DNA of 20,237 nucleotides, from NCBI GenBank assembly GCA_031553675.1, contig JAVBLF010000034.1, positions 1 through 20,237 on the forward strand, read 5' to 3'. The number at the start of each line of letters is the position of its first letter. Positions within the stretch are counted from its first letter, which is position 1. The notes under the pieces are model-generated. The model saw only the letters and a list, made by a program, of their open reading frames with translations, was not told where the DNA came from and searched no databases. The DNA is from JAVBLF01 sp031553675. GTDB lineage: Bacteria; Bacillota; Clostridia; Christensenellales; CALWSW01. The translations under genes and the position numbers were made by a program. Shown piece by piece: positions 14,233 to 20,237 of the stretch.

Positions 14233-15316
14233 AAAATGGAGCTTTGCGGACGAGAAGGTGTTCGAGGGCGTCAAGATCGTACTGTCGGTGCTGATCGCGC
14301 TGGCGATCGTGTTCGTCGTGCTGCTGTTTTTGTGCGACAGCCCCGTCTCGTCCTTTTTCACCATGCTGACAGCGCCCCTGACCAAGGTGCGTTACTTCGG
14401 CAACGTGCTCGAAGCGTCGGTGCCGATCATCTTTTCCGGGCTGGCCTGCTCGCTGCTCTTCCGCGCCGGCCTCTTCAACCTCGGCGTCGAGGGCATCTAC
14501 TACATCTGCGGCGTCGTGTGCGCCAGCCTGGCCATCCAGAGCATCCCCAACCACATCGTCCATCCGATCATCTGCATCCTCGTCGCGGGTCTGGTCGGCG
14601 GCCTGATCATGTTGATCCCGGGCTTCCTCAAGGCCAAGTTCGACGCGAGCGAGCTGATCGTGTCGCTCATGCTCAACTCGATCCTGCTGGGTGTGGGGCT
14701 TTGGTTCATCAAGACCTTCATCCGCGCGACCGACTATTCGAGCGTGGCCTCCCCCCTCTTTCCGGCGTCGGCCAAACTCGCCCCACTGATCCCGACGACG
14801 CGCGTGTCGATCGGCATCATCCTGGCGCTTGTGGCCGTTCTCCTCGTGTACATTCTCATGTACCGCACCCGCCTGGGCTACCAGATCCGCATGACGGGCG
14901 ACAACCCAAACTTCGCCCGCTATTCCGGCATGAACGCCTTTACGCTCTTCCTGCTCGTCCACTTTATGTCGGGCTTTTTGGGCGGCGTCGGCAGCTCGGT
15001 CGAGCTTCTGTCGATCTACACCCGCTTCTCCTGGATCGCCTTGCCCGGCCTGGGCTTCACGGGCGCGCTGATCGCCATGATGGGCAAAAACCACCCGGTC
15101 GGCATTCTCGTGTCGGCGGTCGGCATCAGCTACCTCAAGACGGGCGCCGAGATCATGTCGCGCAACACGAACGTCCCGGTCGAGATCATCTCGATCGTCG
15201 AGGCGACGCTCGTGCTGCTGATCTCGTCGCAGTACTTCCTCCGCAAACTGCGCGAACGGCAGCTTCTCAAAGACCGCCTCACGCCGGAAAAAGGAGGTGC
15301 CGCAGCGCATGGCTGA
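14225..15316 (+). CDS. Nucleoside ABC transporter permease 1
   Basis: This is a 363-aa integral membrane protein of the branched-chain amino acid/sugar permease family (BPD_transp_2), the NupB/YufP-like partner. A long N-terminal helix (about 16-37) precedes a bundle of hydrophobic segments. The family motif FNLGVEG is at 84-90, and the cytoplasmic coupling loop TRLGYQIRMTGDNPNFARYSGM is at about 215-236. The start ATG lies within the end of the ATPase gene (8-base overlap), so translation is coupled. It forms a heterodimeric channel with permease 2. Confidence 0.9.
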   Translation: MTKKWSFADEKVFEGVKIVLSVLIALAIVFVVLLFLCDSPVSSFFTMLTAPLTKVRYFGNVLEASVPIIFSGLACSLLFRAGLFNLGVEGIYYICGVVCASLAIQSIPNHIVHPIICILVAGLVGGLIMLIPGFLKAKFDASELIVSLMLNSILLGVGLWFIKTFIRATDYSSVASPLFPASAKLAPLIPTTRVSIGIILALVAVLLVYILMYRTRLGYQIRMTGDNPNFARYSGMNAFTLFLLVHFMSGFLGGVGSSVELLSIYTRFSWIALPGLGFTGALIAMMGKNHPVGILVSAVGISYLKTGAEIMSRNTNVPVEIISIVEATLVLLISSQYFLRKLRERQLLKDRLTPEKGGAAAHG

Positions 15317-16235
15317 TTTCGCTTCGCAGATCTTCAGCGCCGATTTCATCGCGACGATCATCCGCGTCTTTGTGCCGTTGATGTTCGCCGCCATGAGCGC
15401 CTACGTCGCATCGCTTTCCGGCATCCCGAACATCGCCGTCGAGGGCGTCATGCTGACGAGCGCGCTCGCCGCCGTGTTGGGCAGTTACTGGACGGGCAGC
15501 GCCTTCGGGGGACTCTTGTTCGCGGTCGCTTTCGGCCTCGTGATGGCGGGCGTCATGGCGGGCTTCACGCTCCGCCTCGGCACTTCGCCGATCCTGGTCG
15601 GCATCGCGCTGAACACCTTCGCGCTGTCCTTCACTGTCTTCGTGCTCTACATGGTGACGGGCAACAAGGGCACGAGCGCGTCGCTCGCGTCCAAAGTGCT
15701 GCCGATCATCACCATCCCCGGCCTGCAAAACGTCCCCGTGCTCGGGGCGATCCTCTCCGGCCACTACACGCTGACCTACGTCTGCTTCGCTTGCATGGCG
15801 CTCGTGGCCATTCTGGTCTACAAGACGCCTTTCGGCCTCCACATGAAGGCGAGCGGCCTCAATGAACACGCCGCCCGATCGGTCGGCATCGACGTCGGTC
15901 GGGTGCGGGTGATCTCGATCTTGCTCTCCTGCCTGCTGGCATCGCTGGGCGGCGCTTACATGACGATGGGCTACCTGTCGCTCTTCACGCGCAACATGAT
16001 CGCTGGGCGCGGCTGGATCGGAATCGCGGCCCAGGCCATGGGGGGAAGCAATTTCCTCGGTGTGATCCTGACGACGTTGCTCTTTTCCCTCTTCCAGGCG
16101 TTTACGAACGCGTTTGCCATCTACAACCTGCCGAGCGAGCTGATCAACATCATTCCTTACGTCGGCGTATTCGTCGGCATCATCGCTTTCTCGGTCATCC
16201 GCTACACCAAGATCAAAAGGGGCAAAGCTAAATGA
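15309..16235 (+). CDS. Nucleoside ABC transporter permease 2
   Basis: The 308-aa permease is the NupC/YufQ-like partner. It has NIAVEG at 41-46, matching the NLGVEG motif of permease 1, and the coupling loop KTPFGLHMKASGLNEHAARSVGI at about 172-194. AAGGAGG (15291-15297) precedes the ATG at 15309; the GTG four codons earlier abuts the ribosome binding site and is unlikely. It overlaps permease 1 by 8 bases and the nucleoside hydrolase by 4 bases (ATGA), so the whole transporter-hydrolase block is one operon. Confidence 0.9.
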   Translation: MADFASQIFSADFIATIIRVFVPLMFAAMSAYVASLSGIPNIAVEGVMLTSALAAVLGSYWTGSAFGGLLFAVAFGLVMAGVMAGFTLRLGTSPILVGIALNTFALSFTVFVLYMVTGNKGTSASLASKVLPIITIPGLQNVPVLGAILSGHYTLTYVCFACMALVAILVYKTPFGLHMKASGLNEHAARSVGIDVGRVRVISILLSCLLASLGGAYMTMGYLSLFTRNMIAGRGWIGIAAQAMGGSNFLGVILTTLLFSLFQAFTNAFAIYNLPSELINIIPYVGVFVGIIAFSVIRYTKIKRGKAK

Positions 16236-17173
16236 TTGACATCCTATTCGACTGCGACACCGGCCACGACGACGCGATCGCACTGATGGTGGCGCTCGCC
16301 CACCCGGACGAGCTGAACCTTCTCGGCATCACGACGGTGGCGGGCAACACCTTTCTCGAAAATACGACGAGAAACACACTCAAGGTGCTGGGGCACCTCG
16401 GTTTCTCGGTGGACCTTGCCGCCGGTTACGACAAACCCATGCGCTACCCGATCGACGTCCAGCCCGCCGCCCACGGCGACAGTGGCATGGATGGCCCCGT
16501 GTTGGCCGATCCGGTCGCCCAACCGGTCGCGCAGCACGCCATCGAATTTTTGCGCGAGCGCATTCTGAGGAATCCGAAACCCGTCGTGATCGTCGCGGTC
16601 GGGCCGCTAACGAACATCGGCCTGCTGCTGCGGACCTATCCCGAGGTCAAGCAGAACATCGAAAAGATCTGCATCATGGGCGGTAGCCTCCACACCGGCA
16701 ACACACTGCCCGCCGCCGAGTTCAACCTCTACCACGACCCCGACGCTGCGGCGATCGTATTCGAAAGCGGTCTGCCGATCGTCATGGCGGGGTTGGAAGT
16801 CTGCTACGCAGGCAGCATATTGTTCTCGGAATACGAGGCCTTCGCGAACGGCGGCAAGGCGTCGAAGCTCGTTTACGACATCCTGGAGTATTTCAGCAAC
16901 TACTGCCGCGAACGCGACCTGACCTCGTCGCCCATTTTCGATATGACGACGGTGATCCAACTCCTGCATCCGGAGCTCTTCGAGACCGAGATGTTCCACA
17001 TCGACATTGAAACCGAGGGCAAGTACTGCCGCGGTATGACGGTGGCCGACACGCGCTTCTTGCTGACACCCAAGCAGAAGAACGTCGAAGTGCTCATGGG
17101 CATCAAAGATCGCGACGCCTTCATCGGCGTGCTGAACGAGAGCCTGCGGCGCCTTGACGCGCGCTGCGTGTGA
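16232..17173 (+). CDS. Nucleoside hydrolase family protein (RihB/IunH-like)
   Basis: The 313-aa protein has the Ca-binding signature DCDTGHDDA (7-15; family DxDxGxDD), ITTVAGN, VAVGPLTNIG, IMGG and AEFNLYHDPDAA. It most resembles E. coli RihB (DCDPGHDDA, HGETGLDGPVF). The conserved His of the HG-GLDG block is kept (His81, HGDSGMDGPVL). The second active-site histidine, in the VHDA block of RihB, is replaced: here the segment reads SPIFDMTTV, with Phe236 before the retained Asp237. These enzymes hydrolyse the N-glycosidic bond of nucleosides to base plus ribose. The substitution suggests a different leaving group. It overlaps permease 2 by ATGA and acts directly on the imported compound. Confidence 0.88.
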   Translation: MIDILFDCDTGHDDAIALMVALAHPDELNLLGITTVAGNTFLENTTRNTLKVLGHLGFSVDLAAGYDKPMRYPIDVQPAAHGDSGMDGPVLADPVAQPVAQHAIEFLRERILRNPKPVVIVAVGPLTNIGLLLRTYPEVKQNIEKICIMGGSLHTGNTLPAAEFNLYHDPDAAAIVFESGLPIVMAGLEVCYAGSILFSEYEAFANGGKASKLVYDILEYFSNYCRERDLTSSPIFDMTTVIQLLHPELFETEMFHIDIETEGKYCRGMTVADTRFLLTPKQKNVEVLMGIKDRDAFIGVLNESLRRLDARCV

Positions 17174-17264
17174 GCGGGCGGCTTCTGTTGAAACCACGGG
17201 CCAAAGGGTCATGCCACGCGCGATGCGCGCGTCCCCGGTGAGCGAACAAAAATGTGCAACTCCC

Positions 17265-17285
17265 GTTGAGGCTCCTCGCCTCAAC
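17265..17285 (+). other. Hairpin between the nucleoside hydrolase and isomerase-like genes
   Basis: GTTGAGGC (17265-17272) and GCCTCAAC (17278-17285) form a perfect 8-bp stem with a 5-base loop, followed by CCCCTTT. It lies in a 149-bp gap, 23 bases before the ribosome binding site of the next gene. It may be a weak terminator or processing site that divides the operon. Confidence 0.45.
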
Positions 17286-17322
17286 CCCTTTGAAATCCCA
17301 TTCATTCAGGGAGGATACAACA

Positions 17323-18513
17323 TTGAAGATCGGTGTATATACCATCCAAAGTTCCATCGCGCGTCCCGAACAGCTCCAAAATGAAGGCTTTTTCGCGGCG
17401 ATCGCGAACGCATTCGGCGGTGATTTCGAACGCTTGGAGCTCGACGCGTTTTTGAAGGAAGATTTTGGCCTCGTCTACATCGCGACTGGCGGCAGCGAGT
17501 CCGGCTTTCTCGAAGTCTACGACCGCCTTAAAGACCGCCCCATCTACATCCTGACGAGCGGCGAATCGAACTCCCTCGCCGCGTCGATGGAGATCCTCAG
17601 CTACCTGCGCGACCACGGCAGCCAGGGCGAAATCCTGCATGGCGACGCGGCTGAGGTCGGCGCGCGAATCGCCGCGCTCTACAAGGCCAACCGCGCGAAA
17701 AACGCTTTGCAAGGCATCCGCCTCGGCGTCGTCGGCAAGCCGTCCGACTGGCTGATCGCCAGCAGCTTTGACCGCAAAGCCCTCCAGACGAAGCTGGGCG
17801 CCGAGATCGTCGAGATCCCGATGGACGAGCTGCTCGCCGAAATCGAGAAAGGCGGATTCGCCCCCAACCCTTGGACGGACAAACTTTTGGCGGTGGGATA
17901 CGACAAAGAAGAGGTCGAAAAGGCGCTCATCGTCTACGGCGCATTTCGCCGCCTCGTCGACAAATACGAGCTCGGCGGCGTGTCGGTGCGCTGCTTCGAC
18001 CTGCTGAGTTCCGTGAAGACGACAGGTTGCCTTGGCCTCGCGATCCTCAACGCGGAGGGCATCTACGGCGGCTGCGAGGGCGACGTCCCTAGCCTCGTTT
18101 CGATGTGCATCCTCGGCGCGATCAGCGGCAAGCCTGTCTTCATGTGCAACCCCAGCCGCATCGACTCGAAAGCGCACGAGATCATATTCGCGCATTGCAC
18201 GCTGCCCGTCAACATGCCTTTCGACATGCAGCTCACGACCCACTTCGAGTCGGGAATCGGCGTCGCGATCGCCGGCTCCATCTTGACGGGCGATTGCACA
18301 GTTTTCAAGACCTCGGGCGACCTTCAACGCCACATCGCCCTCAATGGACGCCTCCTTGAGAACCTGCGCGAGACCAATCTCTGCCGCACGCAGATCCGCG
18401 TCGAAGTGTCGGACACCAACTACTTCACGAAGACCCCCATCGCCAACCACCACATCGTCTGCACGGGCGACGAGACGGACGCGATCGAGGCGTTCTTCGA
18501 GCTTCTCGCGTAG
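17323..18513 (+). CDS. Fucose/arabinose isomerase-like protein
   Basis: The 396-aa protein resembles the L-fucose/L-arabinose isomerase superfamily. The clearest blocks are VRCFD (222-226), AEGIYGGCEGDVPS (244-257; Glu252 is a probable metal ligand), ISGKPVFMCNPSRID (267-281), FAHCTLP (289-295; His291) and GDCTVFKTSGD (323-333). Classic members interconvert aldose and ketose sugars with Mn2+. This one is shorter than FucI (about 590 aa) and AraA (about 500 aa), and has Asn where many members have Asp in the G-D-P block. The start is TTG at 17323 with AGGGAGG eight bases upstream and the conserved MKIGVY beginning. The substrate is unknown; the context suggests a sugar released by the glycosidic-bond enzymes. 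Confidence 0.7.
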   Translation: MKIGVYTIQSSIARPEQLQNEGFFAAIANAFGGDFERLELDAFLKEDFGLVYIATGGSESGFLEVYDRLKDRPIYILTSGESNSLAASMEILSYLRDHGSQGEILHGDAAEVGARIAALYKANRAKNALQGIRLGVVGKPSDWLIASSFDRKALQTKLGAEIVEIPMDELLAEIEKGGFAPNPWTDKLLAVGYDKEEVEKALIVYGAFRRLVDKYELGGVSVRCFDLLSSVKTTGCLGLAILNAEGIYGGCEGDVPSLVSMCILGAISGKPVFMCNPSRIDSKAHEIIFAHCTLPVNMPFDMQLTTHFESGIGVAIAGSILTGDCTVFKTSGDLQRHIALNGRLLENLRETNLCRTQIRVEVSDTNYFTKTPIANHHIVCTGDETDAIEAFFELLA

Positions 18514-18530
18514 AATCGACAGGAGCTTCT

Positions 18531-19349
18531 ATGGTAGAACGGCTTTTCATCTCCCAAGACATTCTTGTTCCCACGGCGGTCGCAGCCATCCCCGCGACGA
18601 TCGTGACGCCGAAGGGTCAGGCCGGCGAACGCTTTCCGTTGGCCGCTTACGCGCACGGTTTCGGAGGAAGTCGCGACGAAAACGGTGCCATCCCCCTGCT
18701 GGCGGAAGCGCTCGCGCAGAAGGGCATCGCCAGCATCCGGCTCGACTTCGCGGGCTGCGGCGAGAGCCGGGAGAGCGCCGAACGCAGCGCCCTGAGCGAT
18801 ATGGTGCACGACTTGCTCGCCTGCGTCGATCACGCAACCGCCCACTGTCCCGTCGATCCGCTCCGCCTGGGGCTGATCGGCAACAGCATGGGCGGGCGCG
18901 TCGTGCTCGAAGCCTTGAAAGTGCCGGGGCGCTCCTTCCGATCGGTTGCGCTGCTCGCACCCGCCGCAGAAACCGGCATTGCCGTGGGGCTTTTCGGCGG
19001 TTCAGCCGCTTACGAAGCTGCCCTCGCCTTGGCTGAGCAAAACGGCCATTACGACTACACTAGCATATTCGGCGCTGAAATGCGCCTGTCGCCCAAGTGG
19101 TTTCTCGAAATGCGCGATCTCGTACTCTATGACGAACGCGCCCGCTTCGACGGCGCCATGCGCGTGATCGTGGCGGAGGACGACGACGTACTTCTCCCCG
19201 CCATCGGCAAACACTGCGCGGCGCATTACGGCGCAGATATCGTCACGATCAGTGGCGGCGGCCACACCTTCGGCTTTTACACCGGCCAGGACGCGATCCG
19301 CGATCGCGCGATCGCCGCCGTCACGGAACACATGGCAAGCTACCTGTGA
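18531..19349 (+). CDS. Alpha/beta hydrolase (esterase/peptidase-like)
   Basis: This 272-aa alpha/beta-hydrolase has the oxyanion segment AHGFGGSR (41-48), the nucleophile elbow GNSMGG (Ser119), an acidic run EDDD (216-219) and a late His245 in GGGHTFGF, giving a plausible Ser-Asp-His triad. RLDFAGCGES (70-79) is typical of the CocE/S9-like lipase-esterase group. It has no signal peptide, so it acts in the cytosol. It starts 17 bases after the isomerase-like gene with AGGAG, and is followed 13 bases later by the aldolase gene, so it is within the same operon. It may remove an ester-linked acyl group from the imported compound or an intermediate; this is inference. Confidence 0.8.
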   Translation: MVERLFISQDILVPTAVAAIPATIVTPKGQAGERFPLAAYAHGFGGSRDENGAIPLLAEALAQKGIASIRLDFAGCGESRESAERSALSDMVHDLLACVDHATAHCPVDPLRLGLIGNSMGGRVVLEALKVPGRSFRSVALLAPAAETGIAVGLFGGSAAYEAALALAEQNGHYDYTSIFGAEMRLSPKWFLEMRDLVLYDERARFDGAMRVIVAEDDDVLLPAIGKHCAAHYGADIVTISGGGHTFGFYTGQDAIRDRAIAAVTEHMASYL

Positions 19350-19362
19350 ACAGAGGAATTTC

Positions 19363-20237
19363 ATGAACGCAACACAAGCTGTCGCGGCGGCACGGCGCAA
19401 CGCCTCCGCCATCCCCGCCTTTAACGTCCCCTACCTCCCCATGCTCGCGCCGATCGTCGAAGCGGTCGCCGACGAAGACGCGATCGCCATGGTGCAGGTC
19501 GCGCGCGTCGAATGGGAAAAATTCGGCGCGGTGAGCATTGAAGCCGTCGCCGCAGAATACCTGCGTTTCAAAAACGATCGCCATACGCTGCTCCACATGG
19601 ATCACATCCCCGTCGTCGACGAGGATCAGCAGGCGGTCGATTACATGGCCTTGATCGAGCGCGCGATCGCTGCCGGCTACCAGTCGGTCATGGTCGACGC
19701 CTCGCGCCTCAACTTGCGCGACAACATCGACGCGACGCGTTCTGTCGTCGAGGTCGCGCATCGGGCCGGTCTCCCCTGCGAAGCCGAACTGGGGGCCGTC
19801 ATGGGTCACGAAAGCGGTCCGCGCATGCCTTACGAAGAGATCTTCCAGAGCAAAAAGGGTTTCACCGACCTCGAAGAAGCGCGCACCTTTGTCGCGCAAA
19901 GCGGCTGTGATTGGCTGTCGGTCGCCTGCGGCAACATCCACGGCGCCGTCGCCGAGAGCACGCGCCACGAAAAAAAGCCGACCGCACGGCTCGACATCGC
20001 CCACATCGAAGCGCTTTCCGACGCGACGAATTGCCCACTCGTGCTGCACGGCGGGTCGGGCATCGATCCCACCTACATCCGACAGGCCATCCGCGCCGGG
20101 ATCGCGAAGATCAACGTCGGCACCGAGATCCGCCAGGCCTACGAAAACGCGCTCGCACAAAACCCCGACGACCTCGACGGCGCGCGCGAAGCCGTCTACC
20201 GCAGCGTCAGGAGCGTCATCCACGACGCGCTGCGCGT
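19363..20237 (+). CDS. Class II (zinc) ketose-bisphosphate aldolase family, C-terminus cut by window edge
   Basis: The 291 codons present are open to the right edge; the family is about 285-305 aa, so only the end is missing. The start ATG follows AGAGGAA. The class II FBA/GatY pattern is clear: IPAFNVPY (17-24), LHMDH (77-81, catalytic-type Asp80 and metal ligand His81), VMVDASRL, CEAELGAV (139-146), CGNIHG (His194), LVLHGGSGI (His229) and GIAKINVGTEI. The three zinc histidines are thus present. The usual GSH after VMID is ASR here, and the loop after AELG is longer (about 147-168), so the substrate may differ from FBP or tagatose-BP. It would cleave a ketose phosphate at the end of this pathway, probably made via the isomerase-like protein. 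Confidence 0.88.
   Translation, partial: MNATQAVAAARRNASAIPAFNVPYLPMLAPIVEAVADEDAIAMVQVARVEWEKFGAVSIEAVAAEYLRFKNDRHTLLHMDHIPVVDEDQQAVDYMALIERAIAAGYQSVMVDASRLNLRDNIDATRSVVEVAHRAGLPCEAELGAVMGHESGPRMPYEEIFQSKKGFTDLEEARTFVAQSGCDWLSVACGNIHGAVAESTRHEKKPTARLDIAHIEALSDATNCPLVLHGGSGIDPTYIRQAIRAGIAKINVGTEIRQAYENALAQNPDDLDGAREAVYRSVRSVIHDALR

Overview
The window looks like chromosomal DNA of a fairly GC-rich anaerobic Bacillota (Clostridia-like) bacterium. The evidence is strong AGGAGG-type ribosome binding sites, TTG and apparently CTG starts, zinc-ribbon/YARHG membrane proteins, a BMP-type nucleoside ABC transporter and a PTS-type dihydroxyacetone-kinase pair. No species can be named from the sequence. 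There are no rRNA, tRNA, CRISPR or phage genes and no transposase.

Layout. (1) Positions 1-4243, minus strand: a SorC/LsrR-family regulator, then dhaL, dhaK and an lsrF-like aldolase/thiolase, with a partial membrane-protein gene running off the left edge. A perfect 14-bp palindrome overlaps the regulator's own -35 box, and a near-copy lies just downstream of the dhaL promoter, so the regulator probably controls both. (2) 4341-6482, plus strand: two overlapping genes for zinc-ribbon membrane proteins, one with a split PH-like domain and one with a YARHG domain. (3) 6483-6806: a short palindromic repeat element and a convergent terminator. (4) 6807-10955, minus strand: an operon of an ADP-ribosylglycohydrolase-like protein fused to beta-sandwich domains, an M20 amidohydrolase and the purine nucleoside phosphorylase deoD. 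(5) 11055-20237, plus strand and divergent from (4): a BMP substrate-binding lipoprotein, a hairpin plus a second repeat element, an ABC ATPase, two permeases, a nucleoside hydrolase, a small fucose/arabinose-isomerase-like protein, an alpha/beta hydrolase and a class II aldolase that runs off the right edge.

How the genes may work together. Regions 4 and 5 form a divergon that can be read as uptake and stepwise dismantling of a nucleoside or another N-/O-ribosyl compound: transporter, deacylating/deamidating hydrolases (alpha/beta hydrolase, M20), three glycosidic-bond enzymes (ARH-like, nucleoside hydrolase, DeoD), an aldose-ketose isomerase-like protein and an aldolase. Region 1 resembles the lower half of AI-2 (Lsr) catabolism, but with a DhaK/DhaL kinase where LsrK would be expected, and could be a separate ketose-phosphate pathway. 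The substrates are inferred, not shown by the sequence. The most unusual points are the LsrR/DhaKL/LsrF combination with its operator, the multi-glycosidase divergon, the nucleoside hydrolase lacking its usual active-site His, an apparent CTG start next to a repeat insertion, and strong over-representation of the octamer GCGATCGC.
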